29,870 bases of DNA from JAZGEG01 sp964346665 (GCA_964346665.1 CAYFVC010000043.1:1-29870); one strand, 5' to 3'; shown: positions 21,926 through 29,224, counted from the stretch's first letter. Notes: generated by a model from the letters alone, not told the origin. A program made the numbers and translations.

Positions 21926-24413
21926 GCTCCACGTAATCTATCCAGTTAAGCCTCCCCCAGTCGGATTTCGTGGGGTCTATTCCGTCCTCTCCTGCAAAGA
22001 ATTGTATTACATTCCCATTGGAATCACGTACTGTCATGTCATCCCAAACCTTAAGGTCTTGCAAAGAATTCATCAATCTTCTCTGCATGTATCCTGATTT
22101 TCGAGTACGCAACGACTTGTCCATTAAACCTTCTCTCCCATTCATGACGTTCCAGAAGAATTCAAAAGGAGTAAGGCCCTGTTTGAATCCCCTTGCCACG
22201 AAACCGCGGGTTTCAGCCGAAAGGTCCCCTGGCTTGAAGTGGGTCGTCGTCCTACCAAGATAACCCCTCTGTATCCTCTTACCAAGGATTGTTTCGGATC
22301 CCACGCATGCAGCCATCTGTGTTGTGTTTATGTTAGAGCCTTTCGCGCCCGACTCCGACATGAATATGATATCGCTTGGCTTAATGTTCTTGATCATTAT
22401 ATCGCTTACCGTGTTCAACCCTTCCGCAAGCGTCGTGAGAATTTGGGTTTCGAGAGATTCCTCCGTAGTCATGCCCGGTAACACCTTCAATTTTCCATCC
22501 TCAAATTTGTTCACAAGCTTGTCCGAATCCCTCATCGCTTTCGTTATCTCGTCCCTTATTGTTTTCTGAACCCTTTGGGGGAGGTCAAGGTCAGAAAGAC
22601 CGATTGAAAATCCTCTGGTCATCAGGTATGAAACTCCCAATCTTCCGAGGTTGTCTATGAAATCCTTGAGTTCCTCGTCACTCACGAGTCTCCTTATCTT
22701 GTTCAACATTCTCCCCTTGAAAGCTCCAACCGCTTTGGTGTCCAGAATTCCTGTCTTAAGTTCTCCGTCCTTTATCCAGACCCAACAATCGTATTTGCAA
22801 TTCTCTTTGATACACTTGTCACATTCCCTACACGAATTCGCTTTGAACTCCATGTTCAGACCCTTGGGCAAAAGAAGGCTAACAAGTTCTTTCCCGGTGA
22901 ACTCGTCCTTATCCGGTAAATCGATATCGATCGCAGCCCCTGAAAAGAGTTCGGAAGCCTTCTCTTTCGTGAAGGAGGTTTCCTTCCTTGTGAGAAGATA
23001 CATACCCGATATGTGGTCAAGGTCTAACCCCACAAGTGGACCTCCAAACCTCGGAGAGATAATGTTGTTCTTGACCTCCATCAACATGGAAGCCTCAACC
23101 TGTGCTTCCTCCGATTGGAGAGCATGTATATTCATCTCATCCCCATCGAAATCCGCGTTGTAAGGGGCGCATACGCTAGGGTTCATCCTGAATGTCCGGT
23201 AAGGCATAACTTTCGAACGGTGAACCATTATCGATACCCTGTGGAGAGAAGGCTGCCTGTTGAAGAGGACTACATCACCATCTCTCAGTTGCCTGTCAAC
23301 ACTCCAACCTAAAGCGAGATTACTTATCACATCCTTTTTGTTCTCATCCGTAACCTTTACCTTCCTTCCATCAGGTCTTGTTACGTAATTCACTTTCCCC
23401 TCCTTTATCATATCCTTTATCTCCCTTATGTTTAGGGGGGTAATGGTCTCTGGTATAGTGAGTTCTTTCGAGACATCTTCAGGGACGCCGACCTCATTTA
23501 TAGAAAGGGTCGGGTCAGGGGAAATAACCGTTCGCGAGGAGAAGTTGACCCTTTTACCTAAAAGGTTACCGCGTATCCTTCCCTCCTTAGCTTTCAATCT
23601 TTGCACTATCCCTTTCAAAGGGCGTCCTGAGCGATGCCTGGCCTGCGGGATTCCGGTGAGTTCATTGTCGAAATAGGTTGCGACATGGTATTGGGAAAGC
23701 TCCCACAAATCGTTTAGTATAAATTCGGGAGCTCCGATATCGATATTCTCTTTAAGGGACTGGTTTATTCGGACTATATCGACCAGTTTGTGCGTCAAGT
23801 CATCTTCAGACCTCTCCCCAGTTTCGAGGGTAATGCTCGGTCTCATCGTCACTGGGGGTATGGGGAATAACGTGAGAATCAACCACTCAGGTCTGCCTCC
23901 CTTAAAGTTGATCCTCTCGAGGTCCTCGTTAGGAATCCTCTCGAACCATTCCCTTGTCTTCATAGGTGTTAACTCCTCCTTTCCGTAATAATATGTGTAG
24001 GGCTTCACGAAACTGACCTTGCTGCCCTGTTTGCCGCAGTGCGGGCACCTCCTCGCGGGATTTCTGGAGACTTGATCGAGTGATTGCGGGTTCTTGTGAA
24101 GGATCCTCCCGCATTTAGAACATGTGGATTTCAGGAGCTGATATATCTGTTTCGTATACAGAACGTGTACCACAGGTCTTGCGAGTTCCACGTAACCGAA
24201 GTGCCCGGGACAGTCTCCTATCGTTCCTCCGCATGTTCTACAACGAAGCCCAGGGTCAACCACGCCCATCCTCGGGTCCATAACCCCTCCGTCCACTGGA
24301 TAACCATCCGCATCGTAGAGATCGGATGTAACAATTCGAACTGTGGCTAAAGATTTTATCATGTTTGATGAAAGTATCCCGAATTCAAGTGAACTTATCT
24401 TTGCTATCGACAC
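21918..24413 (-). CDS. rpoA1: RNA polymerase subunit A' (RpoA1)
   Basis: An 831-residue catalytic subunit. The metal-binding NADFDGDEMN motif lies in the centre, after QPSLHRVSIMVHRS. The N-terminal clamp carries CRTCGGTIGDCPGHFGYVEL, a second Cys pair block is at CSKCGR, and an additional Cys cluster (CRECDKCIKENCKYDC) lies near residue 525. The family is somewhat longer in many archaea, but no conserved block seems to be missing. The start is eight bases downstream of the rpoB1 stop. Confidence 0.98.
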   Translation of the reverse strand: MSIAKISSLEFGILSSNMIKSLATVRIVTSDLYDADGYPVDGGVMDPRMGVVDPGLRCRTCGGTIGDCPGHFGYVELARPVVHVLYTKQIYQLLKSTCSKCGRILHKNPQSLDQVSRNPARRCPHCGKQGSKVSFVKPYTYYYGKEELTPMKTREWFERIPNEDLERINFKGGRPEWLILTLFPIPPVTMRPSITLETGERSEDDLTHKLVDIVRINQSLKENIDIGAPEFILNDLWELSQYHVATYFDNELTGIPQARHRSGRPLKGIVQRLKAKEGRIRGNLLGKRVNFSSRTVISPDPTLSINEVGVPEDVSKELTIPETITPLNIREIKDMIKEGKVNYVTRPDGRKVKVTDENKKDVISNLALGWSVDRQLRDGDVVLFNRQPSLHRVSIMVHRSKVMPYRTFRMNPSVCAPYNADFDGDEMNIHALQSEEAQVEASMLMEVKNNIISPRFGGPLVGLDLDHISGMYLLTRKETSFTKEKASELFSGAAIDIDLPDKDEFTGKELVSLLLPKGLNMEFKANSCRECDKCIKENCKYDCWVWIKDGELKTGILDTKAVGAFKGRMLNKIRRLVSDEELKDFIDNLGRLGVSYLMTRGFSIGLSDLDLPQRVQKTIRDEITKAMRDSDKLVNKFEDGKLKVLPGMTTEESLETQILTTLAEGLNTVSDIMIKNIKPSDIIFMSESGAKGSNINTTQMAACVGSETILGKRIQRGYLGRTTTHFKPGDLSAETRGFVARGFKQGLTPFEFFWNVMNGREGLMDKSLRTRKSGYMQRRLMNSLQDLKVWDDMTVRDSNGNVIQFFAGEDGIDPTKSDWGRLNWIDYVEHG

Positions 24414-24421
24414 GTTACCAC

Positions 24422-26224
24422 CTATATTTCCGTCACCATAAGTCTCGGGTAAACACCCATTGATTTCAGTTCATCCACGGTGAGCTTGAAGGCATAGGAT
24501 GTGTTTATCCATAATATCTTTGAATCTTTGCAGATCGGACAATGTGTTTTGTTCTTTGTCCTGTCATATATCGCGATCAAACCGCACGCCTGGCATATCG
24601 GGAGGGTGGTCTCATCCGAGCTGAATCTCTCCTTTAACGTCAGGGCTGCTCCGTGCCCGACCAAACATTGTTGCTCCATCTCTCCCAAACGAAGTCCTCC
24701 TCTTTTCGAACGACCCTCTGTTGGTTGCCTTGTAAGGAGGGTAACAGGCCCTTTCGAGCGGGCGTGTATTTTATCGGCTACCATGTGATCAAGTTTCATG
24801 TAGTAACAGGTTCCTATGAATATCATAACCTCGAATTTCTTTCCGGTCTTCCCATCGTAAAGTGTTTCCTTCCCATCGTCCCTGAATCCGAGTTTCTTCA
24901 TCTCCTTTCTTATGAAATCTTCTTTCGTTCCCGAAAATGCGGATGCGTCCACTTTCTTTGCCGCAAGTGATCCGTATTTTCCTGCGAGCAACTCTAGCAA
25001 TTGGCTCACCGTCATCCTTGAGGGGATTCCATGTGGATTGAAGATTATATCAGGGACTATCCCGTCTTTCGTGAAAGGCATGTCCTCCTGAGGAACGAGT
25101 AAAGCCGTCACCCCTTTCTGCCCGTGCCTCGTTGCGAATTTGTCACCGAGTTCCGGGATTCTCTCATCCCTTGTCCTGACCTTGAAAAGCTGTTCACCGT
25201 TCGACGTTTCGCTTATCAAAACCCTGTCAATTACCCCCCTTTCACCATAGCGAATGGTTATAGAGGATTCCCTCTTGTTCTCTATATCTGTTGTGAAATC
25301 CCCTCCAGTAAGGAAGCGCAAAGGTGAAGTTTTGCCTATTAGGACGGAATCTGAGCCCACCGTTGTTTCCGGGTTTATTATCCCGTCCTCCGGAAGGTCT
25401 TTGTAGGATTCCTCTCCCCTGTATCCCTTTATTCCAGGTTCGGGAACGCTGATGATATCCTCCTGGCCTCCCCAGTAACGTTTTCGAATGGTCTCGTACG
25501 TCCTGAAATAGAATGACCTGAACATGCCCCTTTCAATAGAACTCTTGTTCAACGCAACAGCGTCGTTCATGTTAAAACCTTCCCAGCACATTATCGCAAC
25601 AACGATGTTCTGGCCGTAGGGATGCCTGTTAAGGATTTTATCGGTTGCCGTCTCTACTAGTGGCATTTGTGAATACGTGAGCACGTTGAATTTCGTATCG
25701 GTTCGGACGAGGAAATTGTCGATAGGCGCTCCTATTGCCTGCCCCACCATCTTCGCCCCGTAGTTCACTCTGTCCCCTCTGTTGTATTCCGGATAAGGTG
25801 TCAAACTTGCTGAAATTCCTAGAATTAGGATTGGGTTTACTTCGAGGTGTGTGTGTTCTCTTGTGACCTTGCTTGGATCTATCGCTATTAGCGTGCCACC
25901 TTCTTCATCCGAATCAAGATACTCGATGATCCCGTGTTTGATCAGATAGCTCCAGGTTATTTTCCCCTTTCTCAACTTTTCTATGTGCTCTTTCGTTAGC
26001 TTGGGTTTCCCGTTTTCCACCACTATCAATGGTCTTCTTGCTCTGCCTGAATCCGTGTTTATCCTTATCTCATTGAATTCGGGATGGTGAGAAATATTCA
26101 ACTGGTCAGGGAGTATGCCATGCCTTCTTTTCTTTCGTATGTCCTTTATGATTTCATCTGACTTATCGGTCACTCCTATGAAGTTCCCGTTGAAATAAAC
26201 ATCTATTCCCTTTTCTTTTTTCAT
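24422..26224 (-). CDS. rpoB1: RNA polymerase subunit B' (RpoB1)
   Basis: The C-terminal part of the second-largest subunit, 600 residues. Landmarks are GQNIVVAIMCWEGFNMNDA, GDKFATRHGQKGVTALL, FNPHGIPSRMTVSQLLE, GLRLGEMEQQCLVGHGA and the zinc site CQACG/CPIC near the C-terminus. The split from B'' falls where methanogens, haloarchaea and many DPANN-type archaea have it. The start overlaps the rpoB2 stop by four bases. Confidence 0.98.
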   Translation of the reverse strand: MKKEKGIDVYFNGNFIGVTDKSDEIIKDIRKKRRHGILPDQLNISHHPEFNEIRINTDSGRARRPLIVVENGKPKLTKEHIEKLRKGKITWSYLIKHGIIEYLDSDEEGGTLIAIDPSKVTREHTHLEVNPILILGISASLTPYPEYNRGDRVNYGAKMVGQAIGAPIDNFLVRTDTKFNVLTYSQMPLVETATDKILNRHPYGQNIVVAIMCWEGFNMNDAVALNKSSIERGMFRSFYFRTYETIRKRYWGGQEDIISVPEPGIKGYRGEESYKDLPEDGIINPETTVGSDSVLIGKTSPLRFLTGGDFTTDIENKRESSITIRYGERGVIDRVLISETSNGEQLFKVRTRDERIPELGDKFATRHGQKGVTALLVPQEDMPFTKDGIVPDIIFNPHGIPSRMTVSQLLELLAGKYGSLAAKKVDASAFSGTKEDFIRKEMKKLGFRDDGKETLYDGKTGKKFEVMIFIGTCYYMKLDHMVADKIHARSKGPVTLLTRQPTEGRSKRGGLRLGEMEQQCLVGHGAALTLKERFSSDETTLPICQACGLIAIYDRTKNKTHCPICKDSKILWINTSYAFKLTVDELKSMGVYPRLMVTEI

Positions 26225-27684
26225 TTTATCTTCCCCGACAAGAGATTTATTATCTCTTCCTCCTCTTCTTTCGCCAAACCAGGCGTTATCTCCGTTAGCA
26301 AAGCGAGGTGTTTTCTCAATCCTATCGAGCTCCCCTCTGGTGTTTCAGCAGGACACAATCTCCCCCACTCCGTTGGGTGAACCTGCCTTGCCTTGAAATG
26401 TTCTTGAGTTGGGGTTAACGGTGAAAGAACGGAACGTAAATGCGAAATGGTCTTTATGTACGAACTTCGATCCAGTCTTTGCGACACGCCTGTCCTCCCC
26501 CCTATCCATGTTCCTGTTGCTAGCGAGGAAAGTATTTGTTTCGTGACGGTGTTCGCCTCTATTATGGACTGGACAGAGGGGAACTTCCCTCTCTTTACGA
26601 GTTTCTGGTAATTGTAGGTCATTTTCGCTATCAATCCCCACCTTCCTAGCAGGATCGATCTGAACAACTGCTCGAATAGTTCGCCTGACATGAGCAAGCG
26701 CTTGTTCGAATAATGGTCTATATCATCCTCCGGCGAAATTCCGAGCTTAACGCAGATACACTTCCTTATTATCCTCGCCAGGTACTTGTCCTTCTTCAGG
26801 CGATCGCCAACTTCCTGCCCGAGATGCGGAAGCAAATACCTATCAAGGATTTGGTTGACCCTTTCCTGAATGTAGTCTTTCGAGACCTTCAACTTCCTTC
26901 CTGTGAAATCTACAGCCTCTTCCGTTGTTATCACATTGGTTTCGTAAAGATTCGTGTAAAACTCGTTAAGTATTTTCTCATCCTTTGAAACCATGTCGCA
27001 CAATTCTTTGTCGTTCTCGAGACCCAAGGCTTTCAAGAGAACTACGATGGGCAATTTCTTTATGTTCGCGAAGGATATCGTTATCTCCCCGTCCGGTTTC
27101 ATCTCTATCAGGTGTCTTTGTTTGAAACCTGATTTTTCGGAGTTTATGCGTACTGTCACGCCCTCCTCCTCTGTCCTTTCGAATATCGGTTTGTTTGAGG
27201 CGATTTCCTCTATAAGGACAAGGACCCTTTCCGTTCCGTTCACTACGAAATACCCTCCGGGGTCTGTTGGGTCTTCCCCTGAAGACACGAGCTCTTCATC
27301 GCTGAGATTCGAGAGTGTGCATATCTTTGACTTGACCATCACGGGCAGATCTCCTACGTGGACCTTCTCGGATTTTTCCTGAACGCCGTTGAATATAGGG
27401 GTTATCTTCACGTATATCGGTGCCATGTAGTTCAAATTCCTAATCTTCGCCTCATTCGGATAAATTGTTCTTGTAGAACCGTCTGCCTCATGTATTATCG
27501 GTTTGCCGATGCTGATCTCGCCGAATTTTATCTTAAGGTTTTCTTTATCCTGGACAACATTTATCGTCCCCACCTCATTTATTATTTTCTGCAGGCCGAA
27601 GTCAATGAAATTGTCGAACGATTCTATCTGGTATCTGACCCATTCCTTTTCCTTCTCGAAACCACCAACAAGGGCAACGATCAT
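26221..27684 (-). CDS. rpoB2: RNA polymerase subunit B'' (RpoB2)
   Basis: The N-terminal part of the second-largest subunit, 487 residues. The protrusion/lobe blocks are present: GGYFVVNGTERVLVLIEE, HYSNKRLLMSGELFEQLF, and SYIKTISHLRSVLSPL followed by HPTEWGRLCPAETPEGSSIGL (fork region) near the C-terminus, where the protein is split from B'. It lies 14 bases after rpoH and overlaps rpoB1 by four bases, so the H-B''-B'-A'-A'' run is one operon. Confidence 0.98.
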   Translation of the reverse strand: MIVALVGGFEKEKEWVRYQIESFDNFIDFGLQKIINEVGTINVVQDKENLKIKFGEISIGKPIIHEADGSTRTIYPNEAKIRNLNYMAPIYVKITPIFNGVQEKSEKVHVGDLPVMVKSKICTLSNLSDEELVSSGEDPTDPGGYFVVNGTERVLVLIEEIASNKPIFERTEEEGVTVRINSEKSGFKQRHLIEMKPDGEITISFANIKKLPIVVLLKALGLENDKELCDMVSKDEKILNEFYTNLYETNVITTEEAVDFTGRKLKVSKDYIQERVNQILDRYLLPHLGQEVGDRLKKDKYLARIIRKCICVKLGISPEDDIDHYSNKRLLMSGELFEQLFRSILLGRWGLIAKMTYNYQKLVKRGKFPSVQSIIEANTVTKQILSSLATGTWIGGRTGVSQRLDRSSYIKTISHLRSVLSPLTPTQEHFKARQVHPTEWGRLCPAETPEGSSIGLRKHLALLTEITPGLAKEEEEEIINLLSGKIK

Positions 27685-27698
27685 AATCCCACGAAAGA

Positions 27699-27920
27699 TT
27701 AAGATTCCGCAACAATCCTGTAGTAAACGGATTCCCCCGCGACTTTCGAAGTCCTCTTTATTTCGAGCAAATTCCCTACTTTCGCTCCTATCTTTTTAAC
27801 CGCAGGGTCTGAGTCAAGGATTTTCGGCAACTTGTCCTCAGTTATATTTAACTTCTCCAAGATTTCCTTCTTTTCCTCCTCAGAAAGAATTCTGAACTCC
27901 GGAACTAATACGTGCTCCAA
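27699..27920 (-). CDS. rpoH: RNA polymerase subunit H (RpoH, Rpb5 C-terminal domain)
   Basis: A 73-residue subunit from a TTG start at 27920; the frame extends to TTG 27950 (83 residues). I prefer 27920 because it gives the usual N-terminus (EHVLVPEFRILSEEE) and GGTGATC lies 11 bases upstream. LPKILDSDPAVKKIGAKVGNLLEIKRTSKVAGESVYYRIV is the conserved jaw domain that contacts downstream DNA. It is the first gene of the polymerase operon. Upstream sequence to the tRNA-Lys gene is AT-rich with TATA-like boxes, then a structured stretch. Confidence 0.95.
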   Translation of the reverse strand: MEHVLVPEFRILSEEEKKEILEKLNITEDKLPKILDSDPAVKKIGAKVGNLLEIKRTSKVAGESVYYRIVAES

Positions 27921-28044
27921 AATGTTTATGCGATCACCCTTAACTCTCAAGGCTCAACAGCCGATCGGAGTTAATCCCGACAGGTTAATTAATTATATGA
28001 CGAGTATAAGTTAAATACATTACACAAACCTTTAAATACTTTTC

Positions 28045-28139
28045 GGTGCGTACACGGCCTTTCCTTTTCCCAACAAAAGCCGTGGAGCAAAAGGGAGCTA
28101 ATGCTTCCTATCGCTTTCGCAAATCACAAAAGTTACGCC
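28045..28139. other. structured intergenic element of unknown role
   Basis: Between rpoH and tRNA-Lys lies a set of nested inverted repeats: GCGTA (28048-28052) with TACGC (28134-28138) enclosing CACGGC (28053-28058) with GCCGTG (28079-28084), and GGGAGC (28093-28098) with GCTTCC (28103-28108). A TATA-like TTTAAATA (28031-28038) precedes it on the plus strand. It is not a tRNA and I cannot match it to a known RNA. It may be a small RNA or the 3' trailer of the tRNA-Lys transcript. Confidence 0.35.
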
Positions 28140-28170
28140 TATTAAAAATTCAGAAATGGGCCCGACGGGT

Positions 28171-28232
28171 TTTTCTAACCCTGCAAGCGTAAGCTGCTGG
28201 TTTTCCGTTGACGCTTTTGAGTAAAAGGGTCA
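28171..28232 (-). other. tRNA-Lys intron 3 at 59/60 (T loop)
   Basis: A 62-base insertion. The bulge-helix-bulge is good: a central helix of TTC with GAA, bulges 28234-28232 and 28172-28170, and an intron helix GACCC (28231-28227) with GGGTT (28181-28177). An AAGCGT/ACGCTT hairpin fills the middle. Confidence 0.85.
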
Positions 28233-28254
28233 CTCGAACCCGCGACACCCAGGT

Positions 28255-28320
28255 GGCTTCTTGTTCTGTTTCTGTCATCTGATTCCTTTCGGAATCTCAA
28301 CACGCTTTTAACAGATCAAT
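28255..28320 (-). other. tRNA-Lys intron 2 at canonical 37/38
   Basis: A 66-base insertion at the usual archaeal position. The central helix is CTTT (28326-28323) with GAAG (28260-28257). The bulges are 28322-28320 and 28256-28254, and the inner helix starts TTG with CAA. It contains the hairpin GATTCC-GAAA-GGAATC (28281-28296). Confidence 0.88.
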
Positions 28321-28327
28321 TAAAAGC

Positions 28328-28359
28328 CTCACCATCACAGAAATTTTCATTTCCGTACT
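28328..28359 (-). other. tRNA-Lys intron 1 at 30/31 (anticodon stem)
   Basis: A 32-base insertion inside the 5' strand of the anticodon stem. The four-base central helix is perfect: CACC (28365-28362) with GGTG (28333-28330), with three-base bulges at 28361-28359 and 28329-28327. Removing it restores CCAGG, which pairs fully with CCTGG (28253-28249). Confidence 0.85.
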
Positions 28360-28400
28360 CTGGTGCTCTACCAACTGAGCTACGGGCCCACGTTTCGAAA

Positions 28401-28421
28401 GACGCAGGCCTTGCCTGCGTC
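28401..28421 (-). other. leader hairpin upstream of tRNA-Lys
   Basis: A perfect 9-bp stem, GACGCAGGC with GCCTGCGTC and a three-base loop, in the spacer between tRNA-Asp and tRNA-Lys. It is flanked by TTTCGAAA (28393-28400) and CAGTTTG (28421-28427), which recur around the hairpin before tRNA-Asp. Probably an RNA-processing element. Confidence 0.6.
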
Positions 28422-28430
28422 AGTTTGCCA

Positions 28431-28557
28431 CGCCCCGGCCGAGATTTGAACTCGGGTCCTCGGAGTGACAGTCCGAGATGACTAGTCCATTGGTAAGCTG
28501 GTTCGCATCTCAATATGCTGCCAGCCTTCCGATGTTAAACCACTACACTACCGGGGC
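28431..28557 (-). tRNA. tRNA-Asp (GTC) with a non-canonical intron
   Basis: On the minus strand the acceptor GCCCCGG (28557-28551) pairs with CCGGGGC (28438-28432), and the T arm CCGAG-TTCAAAT-CTCGG is uninterrupted. The anticodon loop is CTGTCAC (anticodon GTC at 28469-28467) on stem TCGGA/TCCGA. The D arm and the anticodon stem are separated by 54 extra bases; removing them gives a 73-base tRNA. The discriminator is G28431 and CCA is not encoded. Confidence 0.92.
28477..28530 (-). other. tRNA-Asp intron near 26/27
   Basis: A 54-base insertion between the D stem and the anticodon stem. CATC occurs at both ends (28534-28531 and 28480-28477), so the cut points can slide over four bases. It contains a GCTGG/CCAGC hairpin. 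No convincing bulge-helix-bulge was found by hand, unlike the tRNA-Lys introns. Confidence 0.75.
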
Positions 28558-28571
28558 AAACCTTTCGAAGT

Positions 28572-28590
28572 ATGCAGTCTTCGACCGCAT
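28572..28590 (-). other. leader hairpin upstream of tRNA-Asp
   Basis: ATGCGGTC pairs with GACTGCAT (8 bp with one G-U) around a GAA loop on the minus strand. The flanks TTTCGAAG (28563-28570) and CAGTCTG (28591-28597) match those of the tRNA-Lys leader hairpin, while the stem bases differ in a compensating way. Confidence 0.6.
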
Positions 28591-28625
28591 CAGTCTGTAT
28601 GATATTATTTCTAATCGCATTCTAT

Positions 28626-28636
28626 ATTTATAAATT
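28626..28636 (-). promoter_or_regulatory. TATA box between 5S and tRNA-Asp
   Basis: The AT-rich TTTATAAATA on the minus strand lies about 26 bases before a predicted start near 28604. The tRNA-Asp/tRNA-Lys pair may therefore be transcribed separately from 5S, with the leader hairpin at its 5' end. Confidence 0.4.
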
Positions 28637-28664
28637 TAACAAGAAGAAGAACAAAAACAAGAGT

Positions 28665-28774
28665 GAGCAGCGATCTGGATTTCCCCCTTGTTCAGGAGTA
28701 ACGTCCAGACCGTTGGGAAGTTTAACTTCTGTGTTCGAAATGGGAACAGGTGAACCTCCCCACTTTGGCCGCTC
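28665..28774 (-). rRNA. rrf: 5S ribosomal RNA
   Basis: The minus strand reads with 5S landmarks: CACCTGTTCCCATTTCGAAC, then ACACAGAAGTTAAACTTCCC (loop B/C region) and a later GTTACTCC segment. The ends close as helix I, GAGCGGC (28774-28768) with GCTGCTC (28671-28665), seven pairs with one G-U. At about 110 bases it is slightly short for 5S. No 23S sequence lies upstream, so it is unlinked from the large rRNA genes within this window. A TATA box is correctly placed before it. Confidence 0.92.
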
Positions 28775-28795
28775 GATAAATCTATTGTAAACTGC

Positions 28796-28806
28796 TATTT
28801 ATAAGC
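28796..28806 (-). promoter_or_regulatory. TATA box for 5S rRNA
   Basis: CTTATAAATAG on the minus strand is centred about 27 bases upstream of the 5S 5' end at 28774, the expected archaeal spacing. Confidence 0.65.
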
Positions 28807-28828
28807 TTTGCTGTAGACTAGACTATCG

Positions 28829-29023
28829 CTATCTAAGAGTTCTGAGAGCTAAGTCTGAGTTTGTCTTTCCGACTTCAAATGGCGGAAGAGGCGGAAGATT
28901 TTTTGAATCGTAAGGATCATCTAAACCTGGCTCAAATGCTTGGTATGAAAATTTAACTTCTTTCTTGCCATATTTACCATGAGATAGGCTTCTATTTGTC
29001 TCTGATACATCAAATTTTCTCAT
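28829..29023 (-). CDS. 64-residue hypothetical protein behind a switch-like leader
   Basis: A small soluble protein of 64 residues, unrecognised, with a Pro-rich central stretch (NLPPLPPFEVG) and a charged N-terminus (RKFDVSETNRSLSHGKYG). A strong Shine-Dalgarno GGAGGT (29037-29032) lies eight bases before the ATG, which supports expression. That Shine-Dalgarno can be masked by CCTCC at 29052-29048. It is the third ORF of a minus-strand run after two hydrophobic mini-ORFs. It ends about 23 bases upstream of the 5S promoter. Confidence 0.6.
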   Translation of the reverse strand: MRKFDVSETNRSLSHGKYGKKEVKFSYQAFEPGLDDPYDSKNLPPLPPFEVGKTNSDLALRTLR

Positions 29024-29032
29024 TCCCTTTTA

Positions 29033-29103
29033 CCTCCTTTTTTACAAGGAGGCTTTCCTGAACCTAGAAATAACGAACATCCAGACCCAGGGAGCCTCCT
29101 GGG
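29033..29103 (-). promoter_or_regulatory. mutually exclusive hairpins masking a Shine-Dalgarno
   Basis: On the minus strand, three pairings compete. Hairpin A is CCCAGG (29103-29098) with CCTGGG (29091-29086). Hairpin B is GGAGGCT (29099-29093) with AGCCTCC (29054-29048), extended by CCTG/CAGG and CTGGA/TCTAG inside. Hairpin C is CCTCC (29052-29048) with the Shine-Dalgarno GGAGG (29037-29033). B frees the ribosome site; A favours C, which hides it. The stop of the preceding mini-ORF is only three bases from hairpin A. Confidence 0.5.
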
Positions 29104-29105
29104 AT

Positions 29106-29195
29106 CTAGATGAGTATGATGAGACCCAAAATGATTATAATTTCGGCTAGCAAAATACTTCCTTTTCCGTTCCCGTTGCATTCATTTCGGGTCAT
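29106..29195 (-). CDS. 29-residue hydrophobic mini-ORF (putative membrane peptide)
   Basis: The ATG at 29195 to TAG at 29106 encodes a polar, Asn/Gly-rich N-terminus and then one hydrophobic helix (ILLAEIIIILGLIILI). AGGAG lies nine bases upstream of the start, at a good distance. The junction KGSILLAE resembles a prepilin-peptidase site with Glu at +6, like the N-terminus of the 839-2365 protein. Found by hand. It could be a membrane peptide or a leader peptide for the switch that follows. Confidence 0.45.
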   Translation of the reverse strand: MTRNECNGNGKGSILLAEIIIILGLIILI

Positions 29196-29224
29196 CTATA
29201 GTCTCCTGTATGGATCGATTAGAA

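Larger units (their letters stand above)
28157..28389 (-). tRNA. tRNA-Lys (TTT) with three introns
   Basis: Read on the minus strand, the acceptor GGGCCCG (28389-28383) pairs with CGGGCCC (28164-28158). The D arm is GCTC/GAGC. After removing three insertions the anticodon stem is CCAGG/CCTGG around CTTTTAA (anticodon TTT at 28324-28322), the variable loop is GTGTC, and the T stem is GCGGG/CCCGT around TTCGAGA. The mature tRNA is 73 bases with discriminator A28157, and no CCA is encoded. Each intron can be drawn as a bulge-helix-bulge. It lies 41 bases downstream of tRNA-Asp. Confidence 0.93.

Noticed and set aside
28316..28790. Open frames across the tRNA/5S cluster
   Set aside because: They run through tRNA-Lys, tRNA-Asp or 5S rRNA, so they are not coding.
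29048..29099. GGAGGCT/AGCCTCC as a tRNA acceptor stem
   Set aside because: Seven pairs close the region, but the interior lacks D, anticodon and T arms and is too short; it fits a regulatory hairpin better.
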